From NCBI RefSeq assembly GCF_040183065.1, contig NC_091120.1:172023988-172087987 (forward strand): a stretch of DNA of 64,000 bases, written 5' to 3'. This DNA comes from Periplaneta americana (lineage: Eukaryota; Arthropoda; Insecta; Blattodea; Blattidae). Under the pieces are notes generated by a model. The model did not search any database, was not told the origin of the DNA, and saw only the letters and a list, made by a program, of their open reading frames with translations. Every line of letters begins with the position of its first letter. Position 1 is the stretch's first letter. Shown here piece after piece: positions 1-11,261 of this stretch. Both the position numbers and the translations under genes were made by a program.

Positions 1-1224
1 TATAGCTTTACCCTACTAAAGATAGGTTTTTTTTATTGCTATTATTTTTTGTTCCAAATATAAGGTGTTAAAAATAAATTTATTGATCGATGTTACCTCA
101 TAGCAATCACGTATTTGGTTTGTATTATTTAACAGTGTTAGATCGTTACTGGGGTAATACCGATCATTGATACGGTTTTTAAAGAAGTATATTTTCAATT
201 TTCAAATATATGATGAACTCACAATTACTGCAACTCAAAGCCTTTCGAATTTGAAAAAAAGTATTTTAATATATAATTTGGGTTGTAGTTGCGTCTCCCT
301 TGAGGACCCAGCAGTTTGTAGCAATGACCGGTGTTAGCCTACAGAAGAACAGTATCTCAAACTCAAGGCAACCAGGAAAAGGGTTTCAAAATTACGTTTT
401 ATTAATTTACATACCTGTTATAAAAAATAATCTAAAAAGACGTTTATAATATTATTTACTCTTTGTTGTCCACCAAATGCACAGCCTAGAAGTTGTTTGT
501 TGTAGAACCAGAAAAATTTGATTTTCATTAATTTTTGTTAAATTAATTAGCTGTGGGATTTTGTTGGTTTGCAGCTACAGTGTTCTGCTATGATGTATTA
601 TTGTTTACTTATCTATGAATCTAATTTCATTTAGCTTACATTGTTTGAAATAATAATGTACATTATGTAGCAGTTTTATTGCTAAGAAGTGTAAATGATC
701 GGTTTTACCTCACCATATCGGTGTTACCCCATTTTACATTACATCGTGCGTACACTATAGGGGGGAACGGAAATCTCAATGTTGAAGCAAAAATACTTCA
801 CCAAACTTACATTAACTGGTAATGATAATTTTTTTGTGGAAATTCTTCCCAATACATTATATCCGAATCTGCAGAATATCAGACTTTACTGTAAATATAA
901 TTTAAGATACAGTAAGTTCATTTGCTGCAGCACAAATGTTTATGTTCAAATTGTACAATTCAGTAAAAATATTCATCTATTTAATATTTTTAAGTGCAGA
1001 GTTATTTTTTTAATGTGTGAGGTTGTGTCTTACTGTAACGTCTTTATTCATCTTTTAACTTGAATTTAAAATTAACTAAACACAGTGGAAAAAGTTGTGT
1101 ATGTCAAATATATTTTACTAGTCACATAAAACTATATGTCAGAAATTAGATAACATTTTTATAGTTTTGGGAGTAGTATAAACAAGAATTCTACTTTTTG
1201 AGCATATTCAGTACAGTTCCTCTA
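1..1224. other. AT-rich non-coding stretch, probably intron of the SPT2-like gene
   Basis: No ORF here resembles a protein I know. Because a spliced exon follows at 2348, this is probably intron of the gene ending at 2531. Two similar inverted stretches (GGGGTAATACCGATCAT near 153 and the complement of GGGGTAACACCGATAT near 716-731) hint at a decayed inverted-repeat element, but they are too diverged to bound. Confidence 0.4.
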
Positions 1225-1905
1225 TATATAGAGTGATTCATAAGGTATGACACACACTTTAGGAATCAGTTACTATAGGTCATGTTGATCAAAAGATTTC
1301 ACATGGATATAGGTCAATTAACAAGAGCTACAGCTGTTTGAAACCTAAGAAAGTAGATGGTTGTATTAAAGAAAACATAAGCATACCTCAGTTTGAAAGT
1401 AGATGTTCCGATATTTTTTTCTCAACTTCAACACTTTTGGCCTCAGATGTGAATCGCACATGTAGCATTTCTTAGCTTGCATACGGCAAGATTCACAATA
1501 TGGGCAAGTATTTGTTCTCTTGTTTGTACTTTTTTCTGGTACACAAGGTAAGTTGTTAATGTACAAGAAATGGTCTCTAAAGGTACATAGTCCAGTGTAA
1601 GATTGCAAAATGCTGAAGCTAGGCCTACTAATTTACAGCTGACGTCACCAAGCTGCTCTATCCTATCCCTGTCCCCGTACTTCATGTGAAAGCTGAACTC
1701 CACTTCCCTTATTGCAGGCCCCACTGTTTGTATTAAGAAGCGAACAAGTTACAGGCCTGGTTCACAGTATGAAGTATGGATTTTTACAAATAAATAAAAA
1801 AAAACTAATGATAATTGGACACGTGTTCATACGACGTTTTTTGTTCAAAATTACCTATAGACTGTTTCTAAAGCTCAGGTCATACTTTGTGAATCATCCT
1901 GTATA
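1225..1905 (-). mobile_element. Terminal-inverted-repeat DNA transposon remnant, IS630-like
   Basis: The two ends are imperfect inverted repeats of about 100 bp: TATAGAGTGATTCATAAGG at the left and the complement of TATACAGGATGATTCACAA at the right. Inside, on the minus strand (about 1724-1366), is a frameshifted stretch whose residues (VYQKKVQTREQILAHI, then EKKYRNIYF in another frame) look like the C-terminal tail of IS630/Tc1-type transposases, which usually end in a cysteine-and-histidine 'HFEHLL'-like motif. The catalytic part is absent, so this is a dead, internally deleted copy. The family assignment is inference from the tail and the termini. Confidence 0.55.
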
Positions 1906-2001
1906 TTGAAAGAAATGAACAAAAAAGAAAAGGGATTGAGACTGTAGCTTTGAACTTTACAAAATTAAATGTATTTTCCTAATTCAGACGCAGTAACAAG
2001 A

Positions 2002-2057
2002 GTGATACATAAGAGATGAGAAGAGTCAAGTGGTACATAAGAGATGAGAAGAGTCAG
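2002..2057. repeat. Two-copy tandem repeat, about 28 bp
   Basis: The segment ACATAAGAGATGAGAAGAG occurs twice in a row with a short spacer, with near-identical flanking bases. It lies about 300 bp upstream of the acceptor of the SPT2-like exon and has no visible coding role. Confidence 0.75.
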
Positions 2058-2347
2058 TCACCTCGAATTCGTATGTTTTAATTCTCATTAATCTTAACAA
2101 ACACAGTAGATCGAACACATCTCTTTCAGTCAGTTACTCTGTTAGATAACTTCTCACAAAATATTTGAGTTCTAGTTTCTATACATTCTGTGCGATTTAT
2201 GTTGAACAGAATGGTTGTGGGCCAGTTTCTTTTGAGTACTAAGTTTTTCCGTGTAATTATTCTGCTATTGCTTCATTATTGATCTCTCTATGTCTGAATA
2301 GGTCTGTAGTTTCAATGTGTAATCAATTTTATGAACTCTCCTAACAG

Positions 2348-2531
2348 GTATAGAGATGTAGATGATGATGATGAATGTATGGAATCTAGCTTCTCACAAC
2401 AATTAAAGGAAGAGTTTGTTAGCACCAAGATGGGAATCTTGGAAGATCTGGAGGATATGGAGATGGAGAAAAGAGAACTTGCGGCAAAGAAGAAGAAAAT
2501 GACGATGGCGAAAAAGAAGAGAAGATTATAA
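2348..2531 (+). CDS. SPTY2D1: SPT2-like chromatin protein, last coding exon
   Basis: The exon starts after a polypyrimidine-AG acceptor (CTCCTAACAG, AG at 2346-2347), entering on the third base of a codon. It ends at TAA 2529-2531 and encodes about 60 residues. An acidic run (DVDDDDEC) is followed by MESSFSQQLKEE, a stretch containing GILEDLEDM, and a lysine/arginine tail ending KKRRL. This order (acid patch, MESS..QQ.KEE, S.K.G..ED.EDM, basic coiled end) is what I remember of the conserved C-terminal domain of SPT2/SPTY2D1, which binds histone H3-H4 in the nucleus and restrains nucleosome turnover during transcription. The rest of the gene lies left of the window. No canonical AATAAA was noticed in the first 2.5 kb downstream, so the mRNA end is unknown. 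The family call is strong; orthology should be confirmed by alignment. Confidence 0.8.
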
Positions 2532-3639
2532 CATTAAGTGTAAGAACTGATAGTAAATTTTTTACAAATGCCATATTTCCTCTATCATAAGATATGTTTT
2601 CAAAATTTCATCTTGAAAAGGTATGAGAATTATTGTAACTATAAGATGTTGCATAGATACAAAATAGTTGACAAGACATATGTTTATTAGGGAGACCTTA
2701 TTTTTTTGTTTAAGAAACTCTATGTATGTGTACATAGACCAAACAATGAAATGCTGAAGCATCTTTTGCTATTGACATATCTATGGCTGAGAACCAGACT
2801 GTTCTAAGTTCAACTTTATATAAGAAAGAAATCTGTTTTTCATTGTGTTCCAGTTCTTGTCTGCATATATGAATCGAACAAAATTGTAAATATTGTTCTC
2901 CATAAGGATGCTGTGAAGCTATTCCCGATTATTTCATGAAGCTTTGAATGTCAGGAACGTAAAATAACTCTTCTGAAAAAAAAAATAGTAAGATGGACTT
3001 GGAACAGTCTGGTTCTGGGCCAGCAATATGTATGTGAACAGTGTCACTGTATAGAGAGTCCATTTTAAAACAGATGGCAAATCTTCGACTTGCAGATTTC
3101 TTATGGGTTACTAGAAAGTAAGAAATTTAATTTTTAAACGTAATTGATAAGAAGAGAAACAACTTAAAACTGAGAGTTTCGTTTACTTCTTAAAATATAG
3201 ATTTTCTCGAAGAAGATAGAAAGTAAGTATAATACAGGGTTAATGATATAATGCTGCCATCCTTATGCAATTATATCTTGGTGAAATCTTCGGAAATTAT
3301 AACTGCATGTATCTCGTTAAAAATTCAGTTCAAATGAAACGTATTTAATAGGCGTTATTATTATAAGATAGATAATATAACCAATTCTATTTTGTTGTCT
3401 GTATGTATTTATGTACTGATAATATACCGGTAATATAGTTTCATATGATTTTCTGTAGGACACTCTTGATGTCATAGTTATTTTGCTCTGCAAGGAAAAA
3501 ACTGTCTCTATTCCTGTTTTAAATAGACTTTTTGATGATTATCTATTTAAAATTTTAAATGGGCAAGTAATACAGCTGTTAGAAATACATAATTTAATTT
3601 TGAATACATTCAAAAAAGTTTTACATAATATCAAGATTA
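2532..3639 (+). other. 3' UTR and downstream flank of the SPT2-like gene
   Basis: AT-rich sequence after the stop codon with no recognisable coding or repeat unit. The nearer part is presumably 3' UTR, but I cannot place the polyadenylation site. Confidence 0.4.
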
Positions 3640-4393
3640 TACAGGGTGATTCAAAATCTCTGCGACAAATTCTGAGGGGTGATTGATCTAACAATAAGGA
3701 ACCCTTTTTTATTAAACAACCTATGTCTTTTGATGCATCGTTTCGAAGTTACTGTTGAACATGTTTTTGCGCGGTCGTATGTCAATGTATGTGAATGTGT
3801 GCACCCCTGTTTGTTGAGATGTTTGTAAGAGAAGAGAAGGGTTGTTTGTTTACATTTAATGTTCAATACTTTTTCCTTTCAGTTCAGTGTAATCATCAAT
3901 TGAGAATGGATGTCTACGTGGTCTTCCACCATTGCGCCGGGGACAAAGAGACCCATCGTCTCGAAGGCGCTGATGAAGTCTAGCAAACATTGTGTGGTGA
4001 GGGTGATTTCTGTTTTGAAACTGTTGTTTGTACATGTGGAGAGCTCTTTTTCGGTTTCCGCGAGCCTCCCCATAACACATTATCATGTCGGTTAACTTGG
4101 GTAAAGTGTAGACATTCATTCTCAATTGATGATTAGACTGAACTGAAAGGAAGAGGTATTTAACATTAAACGTAAACAAACAACAGGAACCTCCTCATCT
4201 CTTACAAACATCTCAACAAACAAACAGGGGTGCACATATTCACATACATTGATGTACGCCCTCGCAAAAAAATTTTCAATGGTAACTTTGAAACGACATG
4301 TTAAAAGACATACGTTGTTTAACAAAAAAGGTTCCTTATTGTTAGGTCTATCACCCCTCAGAGTTTGTCGCAGAGGTTTTGAATGACCCTGTA
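3640..4393 (-). mobile_element. Long-TIR (foldback) DNA transposon with helix-turn-helix ORF
   Basis: The element begins TACAGGGTGATTCAAAA and ends with the inverted form (…GAATGACCCTGTA), with TA at each border as expected for Tc1/mariner/IS630 insertion. The inverted arms are about 250 bp each (roughly 3640-3900 and 4130-4393). The loop encodes, on the minus strand (about 4110-3880), a short helix-turn-helix-like protein with MIMCYGEARGNRKRALHMY, then TMFARLHQRLRDDGSLC and GRPRRHP. This resembles the small N-terminal DNA-binding domain (DUF4817-like) found at the front of insect IS630-family transposases. No DDE catalytic domain is present, so the copy is non-autonomous. Domain naming is from memory. 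Confidence 0.65.
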
Positions 4394-5299
4394 TTGATAT
4401 AGGCCTATTACTAATTTACGTTACACTCCACCTGTAAATATTTTTCAAAACGCAAAAAGTGGATGCTGTGTGTCGTAATTTTACGTGGGAAACCTAGTTG
4501 TCACATATGAACTCTAACTTTTTCATTGGAACAGAATCATTGTCTGCAATTATGCTACAGCAAGAGCAAAAATCTTTGAATTGAATTGTTTTGTAGAAAG
4601 ATTCCTTCAGATAATTTCAGTTCGAATTCTAAAAATCCAGTACATTTTAGTTAAGAATGTTAAGTTCTGTTAAATCCAGCCATTGTTTACCTTTCTGATT
4701 CTTCTTTTACAATAGTGAGGTGATTTCAGAATTTCAGATAATGGGTAATACTAGAAGAACATAGTCTGAAACTGGAATCTGTAACTCTGGTGGTAAAAGA
4801 AAAGTGCGCAAACAGCAAACAGTGAGTTGGGATTCTTGTGTTATTTTATGTTCCATCGTTTAGAGTTGTGTAGTACCTGCTGAAAACATTCGTCAGCAGC
4901 TCAGGGAATCTTCATTATTGTACAGTTAGTTAGTGGCATTCCTGGTGAGTGAAATGTTTTCATTACTAGTAGCAGAAGCATTCTTCTACCCATAACAGTG
5001 GAGTAGGTGAGTTGACAGTACCAGCAGCTCGAATTCTTTGCAGGGCCGCAGAATCAGTCAGTAATCTCAATAACTATATTTGATCTTTTAGAAGTGAACT
5101 TTAGATATTATGTTATGTATTAAGATCAAATGATCGTTATTGAATTCACGCCAATACTAAAAAAAATTGACATTATGGATAATTTGAAACCTTACTGGTT
5201 CCTGCTAAAATTCGAATTGCGGTGAATCTCTTTCCTCCAGACATTCTAAATTCAATTTATTTTTGTGTTTCGAAGTTGTGGGAACATGATTCTCTGTAA
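4394..5299. other. Intergenic stretch, nothing recognised
   Basis: AT-rich sequence with short random ORFs only. I see no terminal repeats, tRNA-like boxes or conserved protein motifs. Confidence 0.4.
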
Positions 5300-5301
5300 T
5301 A

Positions 5302-5968
5302 CAGTAGAATCTCTATTATCCGTGGTTATGAAGGGGCTGGACTGAAAAGGTCGGATAATCCGTACTATAAAATATATTCATGAATTAAGAGCATAACAGT
5401 TTCGTAATTTGAAACTTCTACTATACTGCAATCACTTTTGTCTTCATACTACACACTGCACTATATAATATGCTGGTTATAACTAATGAAAATATAAAAA
5501 CAGTGAAATACAGTAATATGTAGTACTTGTTCTTGTTTCATTTTACTAAATCGCGCACATTACTGCTGCCAATCTCATTATTCTTATGCGAGATGAGCCA
5601 CGGTTTTTCCCTTCCCAAACCGCTAACACATTTTCGTTTTACATTTTGCACAGAGTGATTAAATTATGCACGAGTTTTCAATTGTGTGGAAGTCCTTGGA
5701 GTCCTTTTTTTTTAAAGGAGATAGTGACTATTGTACAACTTGTGAAAAACACTTCCTCCTAAAAGTAAGTGTTTCTACTGCCTGTAATGGTAGCATTCCT
5801 TCTACATACTATGTAATGGTAAAGACTGGTAATGACCCTCTGTAGAAAAAATGCGTACTAATATAAATACTGTGCTTCGTATTTTTCTGCAAAAAAAAAA
5901 ACAAGAGAAAGACAGTCGTATAATCCACCAATCGGTTATTAGGGTGACGGATAATCGAGGTTCTACTG
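5302..5968. mobile_element. Tigger/pogo-like non-autonomous element, copy 1
   Basis: The left end CAGTAGAATCTCTATTATCC and the right end (…GGATAATCGAGGTTCTACTG) are inverted repeats, and TA flanks both sides (5300-5301 and 5969-5970). CAGTAGAACCTCTATTATCC-type termini with TA duplication are typical of Tigger/pogo elements in the Tc1/mariner superfamily. The interior has no transposase reading frame. Interior sequence near 5590 (GATGAGCCACGG) recurs in the copies at 8400 and 17302, which supports one family. Confidence 0.75.
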
Positions 5969-5985
5969 TATTACATATTTATAAC

Positions 5986-6135
5986 CAGTGGCGGCTCGTG
6001 ATAAAATATAATGTGTGTTCACAATTTTCTGTTCCAAAATCGAAGAGAATTTGAAATCGTACGTTTAGCCTAATATGAAATGTCATGATTGCAATGTTTC
6101 ACTATCGAAAAAATCGTATATATATTCAAAACAAC

Positions 6136-6192
<57 letters not shown>

Positions 6193-7022
6193 AACCCAGT
6201 CTTTTTATTTCCAATTTTTCCTGGTAAGCCAGTTTACCCAATTCTTTACTGTTCAAAATTACTTGAACAGAGTTCATTGTTTACGTTTGTTAAAAATTAA
6301 TATATATCACAATGCCGTTATTTACAAAAGTGTGTTTTCAGTAACATATTTTGGTTCACAACACACTGATACACTATAACCTATACCAGTACTATAATCC
6401 CATTCGCATAGACTGATTACTATAAATACATGCCAGTAAATATTATTCTTAAATAATATACATCACCATACAGATATTTAAATTCATACCACCATCACAT
6501 TCAGCCAGTCAAACTCTGCTATCTGCTATATGCTGACACTGAAGTATAGTAATTCACACACTACACTCTCGTAGCAGCACTGTACACACATCCAAACAAA
6601 GTAAACATTCCAACAGTGAGATGCTGACACCTACATGCTAAAATATAGACTATTAATTTCCTCCTCGAGATATAGCATGTGAACGATAGGCATCGATGCA
6701 CCTGACATCTGTAGGATAGATTCACTGTTCACTTAACACTTTGTGCTCTTGACAAGTCATATGCGGCCAATGAAAGACAATTTTCTCCTGCGCATACGTG
6801 AAATTCCTGTAACCTTCTTGAAAAGAGCATGGCTTGTACGTGAATGGATGTTGCCAAGTTTACATAAGAAGTTTATGAAAGATGCGGGAAGTTTAAAACA
6901 CTCAATTCTGATATTATACATCCCCACTACATCAATACGGTATTAAATAATAAAACTAGTCGTGCATTAATGGAAACAAGGTGTTCACGTGCTCTTTTGC
7001 TCTTATTGTCGCACTGCCACTG
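5986..7022. mobile_element. hAT-like non-autonomous element with 8-bp target duplication
   Basis: The element starts CAGTGGCGGCTCGTG and ends …GCACTGCCACTG. The 8 bases TTTATAAC occur immediately before (5978-5985) and after (7023-7030). An 8-bp duplication plus CAGTGGC-type ends is the signature of hAT transposition. The interior (1037 bp) contains an (AAT)n tract and no transposase. It inserted 10 bp from the right border of the adjacent Tigger-like copy. Confidence 0.85.
6138..6190. repeat. (AAT)n microsatellite
   Basis: About 17 uninterrupted AAT units inside the hAT-like element. The poly-Asn or poly-Ile reading frames across it are artefacts of the repeat. Confidence 0.97.
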
Positions 7023-7119
7023 TTTATAACACAAGGTCCGGCAGAGAAACTAGATTATAAATAGTTGGTTATTGATTGAAGAATTTATTTTTTTCAGAAT
7101 TGCATATATGAGATCATCA

Positions 7120-7745
7120 TCATCATCATATCCCTCACGTATTAGACCCTACAGGATCTGTTACGGTCTCATGCCAGCGCTTGCGTGGTCTTCCCAATTT
7201 CCTCTTTCCTCTTGGTACATAAGTAAGAATCTGTTTAGGCCATCTTGTGCGATCCATCCTTTCGACATGTTTTTTCCACTGAAGTCGATATTGTTGAACA
7301 AAATTAACTATAGGATCCATTTTTAGTTCCTGCAATATGTCCACATTTTTACGGTGTTCCAGCAAAGAGCATCCCGCTGTTCGTCACATGAACCTCATTT
7401 CAGCTGTCGTCAGCCTTTGCTCATGAGCTTTTCTGATTGTCCATGCCTCGCTACCATAAGTGAGGACCGGTCGAGCTAGTGTTTTATATACCTTTAGCCT
7501 TGTATGTTTCTGAACATGGGAGGATTTGAAGACGGTGTCAATTACACCAGTGATTTTTATAAATTTAGATATTTTGTTTGACATATCTTCATCAGTGATG
7601 TAAGAGAGGTTATAACCTAAATAGTTAAATGAATTAACACGTTCAATTAAAGTATTATTTATCATGATCTTACTTGGAATTGGGTTCTCTCCCGAAAATG
7701 CCATGACTTTCGTTTTCTCTTTTGAGATTTCCATATTGAAATCTG
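7120..7745 (-). pseudogene. LINE reverse-transcriptase C-terminal fragment (family A)
   Basis: Read leftward from 7745, the sequence encodes the end of a non-LTR reverse transcriptase. Recognisable parts are the thumb-region start (KTKVMAFSGENPIPSK, VNSFNYLGYNLS), then RLKVYKTLARPVLTYGSEAW, TAEMRFMRRTAG and QYRLQWKKHVERMDRTRWP, then the terminal RGKRKLGRPRKRWHETV. The first part (7734-7384) and second part (7365-7135) are in different frames, so at least one frameshift separates them. Upstream RT and endonuclease domains are missing (5' truncation). The YGSEAW...MRFMRRTAG...GRPRKRW pattern is common in arthropod CR1/RTE-type LINEs; the exact clade is uncertain. The copy interrupted at 27-28 kb belongs to the same family. 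Confidence 0.85.
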
Positions 7746-8397
7746 AGGTATAACTGTTCCAACATATATGGAGGAAATGCCATATAAATGCCTGTCCAGA
7801 AGGCTATTAAGGTAGCAGCCCTACCACTGGACTACTGTGCGACAGGCTTGTAACCTATCCACAGGAACTCTATATTACATTCAAGTCTCATATGAGATCA
7901 TAAAATACATAATCTGTCATGTATTTTTTTTAAAGTGACATCCTTTAAGTCACTACACTGAATGGAAATGTGCTTCGTGAGACATTCACGAAGTGTCAAA
8001 AAAGTCTTCATTTTCATATGATTTAAGATCTACTCACAAGACGCCCTTTGGTAGAGAATGTCGCGATGTTTAATTGATGTGGAAATATAAGTCGCATGAA
8101 CAGATGGGACAGGATCATGACGCCATAAATTAAAATGTCGAAATTCGCGTCTAGAACCTCAAAACTGTTATTATTCTTGTAAAAGCTTTCAATTGCAAAA
8201 GCATGTTGTGCTCCACTCCAGCTTTCAGTGATGACTGAATGGCATTGTATTGGAAGCAGAATGTGTGCGCAGGTTATCACCTCTCATCTATGCTTTGAGA
8301 GATTTAAGGTTTGTTCCAGCAAACAACTCAGAAAACGTTCTGAACTAATACCAAACTTCTTTTCGACGCATGCGCCAATTGTGTACGTTGTCAGAAC
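7746..8397. other. Intergenic stretch, nothing recognised
   Basis: Apart from a small hairpin near 7976-7998 (GTGAGACATTCACGAAGTG), I see no gene or element here. Confidence 0.4.
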
Positions 8398-8399
8398 TA

Positions 8400-8983
8400 C
8401 AGTAGAACCCCGATTATCCTTCACCCTATTAACCGATTGGTGGATTATCCATCTGTGTTTCTCTCGCTTTTTTCTGCAGAAATTTATAAAGTACTGTACA
8501 TTGTACTAGCACATTATTTTTTCTAGAGAGTGTTATTACAAGCCTGTTCCCTTACACAGTATGGTGTACTGTTCGAATTGTGGTACTGTATAACTTCTAT
8601 ATAAAATGTCTTCTACGGATGTCGAAAGAAATCTTGTTGTGCTAAGTTTCGGGGGAAAAAGTATAAATAATTGAGTGGCTTGGGGAAAGAGAAACTGTGG
8701 CTCATCTCGCAATGAATACGAGTTTGGAGTGTATGAAGTAGGCTATGTAAATCCACAACACGAGACCTTCACTTTCCACAGGCAGCCATTACAAAGAGTT
8801 TTCTTGCCCTTCAAAACCCGTCGTTGACAATGAGACTACCTAGCGTGTTAAATACAGAGGAATTTACCAAAGTGTATTATCCACTAAATTTACGAAAATA
8901 TTTCATGGTATGGATTATATGATTTTTTCGATTAACCATTCAGTCCACCCCCTTCATTACCACGGATAATAGAGGTTCTACTG
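8400..8983. mobile_element. Tigger/pogo-like non-autonomous element, copy 2
   Basis: The left end is CAGTAGAACCCCGATTATCC and the right end is the complement of CAGTAGAACCTCTATTATCC, with TA at both borders (8398-8399, 8984-8985). Interior matches (for example GTGGCTCATCTCGCAA near 8697) are the reverse complement of copy 1, so the two sit in opposite orientation. No transposase frame survives. Confidence 0.78.
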
Positions 8984-9320
8984 TAGTTCCGAATTTTACA
9001 TTATTTGAACGTTATTTGAACTGTTCTTTCGCGACCTTCGGAGTTTCTTCTCATATTAAAATTATATTCATCTTCCAAACTTAATTCGTCATATAATACA
9101 TCACTATCACCTTCCAAGTCACACATGATCAACTATTTTTTTATTTTAAAACTGCCTAGTCTCGAAGCATTAACTTCAGATTAAACCATCTGCGCATGCG
9201 TCAACAGTTCAGACTTCCCAGTTCTGCTCTTAATCGAGAACCAATTTCAAGCAGTACATCTCATTTGATGATATGTGTCAGAGAAAAAACAGTTGTTTGT
9301 ATGCATCTGAAGTCTGACTA

Positions 9321-9578
9321 TACTTCATTCCATAATGTCTAACAGGAGAAGTAAACATTGCTGGCAGAAAGAAAGAGAAGTATAGTTACTATTCAACCAA
9401 TGGCAGAGCTCTCTTTCCATGCTTATCTTGAAGTTGGGTGGTCTGAAGTGTTCTTCCCCCGCCCAACTTCAAGTCAAGTGTGGAATGAGACCTGTGTCAT
9501 TGGTTGAATAGCAATATACTTCTTTCCTCTTGTGCTGGTAATATTTACGTCACCTGTCAGATGTTATGGAATGAAGTA
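9321..9578. mobile_element. Foldback MITE, almost entirely palindromic
   Basis: The left arm TACTTCATTCCATAATGTC and the right end (…GTTATGGAATGAAGTA) are inverted. Complementarity continues inward past TATTCAACCAATG/CATTGGTTGAATA to a small centre near 9460 (CACTTCAGACC/…CCCAACTTCAAG). About 258 bp forms one long hairpin with only a few mismatches. It is non-coding, and the family is unknown. Confidence 0.8.
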
Positions 9579-9592
9579 CAGTTTAATATGTA

Positions 9593-9745
9593 GCTAGTCA
9601 GCGATGTATGCAGTGGAGGGGGAAAGGAACTGGCCACCCTACCCCATTATCTCCTGGCCTAGTTGCCTCATAAGTGGTGTCTTCTTGGTATCACTTGTGA
9701 GGTTCAGACCTGTCTTTGGACAGTTGACTAAACAACTCAATGACT
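9593..9745 (-). repeat. SINE-like interspersed repeat, copy 1 of 3
   Basis: About 155 bp with strong similarity, in inverted orientation, to 47402-47560 and 49672-49830. Shared blocks are GGGGAAAGGAACTGGCCACC, CCCATTATCTCCTG, AAGTGGTGTCTTC and a block reading TGAGGTTCAGACCTGTCTT, followed by a GTTGACTAA end. The TTCGAA/TTGAACCTC block in the other copies resembles a Pol III B box, so a SINE is likely but not proven. Confidence 0.7.
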
Positions 9746-11261
9746 GTCATCTATTACTACTACTACAACAATAGTACCAGTATGTAGCGTAGTAATAATA
9801 CAGCATACTGCTGATTATCTGTTTTGCTGATTAATCATTCATGATTTCTTTATCAATAATAATTAAAAAATAATAGTCATACTTCTTGATTTGCTCCTGG
9901 ACATACGTAAGTCTTCAAAAGAAAAAGTGACAATTAGGTGTTGTGGAAGTGGTTTGGAGGACCACAAACTGAATTTTCTTCTAATTGGAAACATGATCCT
10001 TGCAAATATATACAGTAAAAGTAGGATTTCTGAATTATTGATGATTCTAGATTATCTGTATCCATTCTCCCTGTCGTTAGCTCACATGATGGGGAGTACA
10101 TTGTATCAGTAGCAGTAAAAAATCCAGAAATTGCCATCTTCCATCTTCTACGTGTAATTTCCTCTCCACATCTCACTCACATTGTGCAAGTATGCTATAA
10201 TATTCTTGCTGATAATATTTTTTCAGAGCTTTATTTCTACAGTTATTGGTTTGTCGTATTCTTGTTATCAATTGTGTCATTTCATTTTCTATTCACAAAA
10301 TCAGTTGTTAAAAATAAAGGCTCCACTCTCCCCCTTGTTTTGAAAACTACTTTGTAATGATGTTATAATAATTTATAAATACGTAGTTATCTTATGTTCT
10401 TGGAAATGTGGTATTTATATGAAGTAAACTGTGCCAGTATAACATTTATACTATGAGGAAGCATAATATTTCCAATTTCTTGAAAGATATGCAATCATAG
10501 CTTTTTCGTAATTTATAATTATTGTATTTTAGGAAATTATAATGCAACTTTTGTATAAGTAACATTTTAAAAACATAAGTGTAGACATTGAGTAATGTGT
10601 GTACATGTGCTTAGTTAAGAGAAATGTTATTGGACGAATGAGTTGCAAAGTATCTTTGTTTTTAGTAACTTGTTGAATTGTGCAGTTACTAATTTAATCT
10701 CATTTCGTATTAACTTGCTTAGGTTGTTTTACATCATTCATTGACTAGCATTTATTAGCAAGAGGTAATGTCATGTGCTTGAGATACTTTCTCATTTGTC
10801 ATTCTAAGCAATTTGTTCTAACGTTGGACTTCCATTAATTGTATGCTACAGTCTTTCAAGCACCACCAACAATACGTACATTGTCATCATTTGTGAGTTT
10901 TCGGCCCATTTACCCACAATAAGTATTTATGTTTCCATAAGATGATTTTCAGTTAATGCTTGTAATTACTAGAGGAAGCAAACTAAGGCAGTACACTGCA
11001 GTACATTCTGAGTAATGAGACAGACGCCATTCATTGAACTCATAGTTTCAGAGCCTTTGTTTAAAAAAATAATATTAATATTCTGTTTGAGATTAGTTCA
11101 TATATAAATGCAAACATAAAGTAGGAATTCAGTGTAATTTTATAAATATTAAATTTATTTGGTTTGTTAGAATGACGTTAATCTGTGCAGTCTTGAGTTT
11201 TGAGCAATCTCATACATGCTTTTTTCCTAATTTGGGTAATTTTTACTTTTTGTATATAAGA
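9746..11261. other. Intergenic AT-rich stretch, nothing recognised
   Basis: No conserved coding motif, tRNA-like box or terminal repeat pair seen. Short ORFs around 9890-10180 look random. Confidence 0.4.

Noticed and set aside
6083..6379. Frames with long poly-Asn or poly-Ile runs
   Set aside because: They are translations of the (AAT)n microsatellite.
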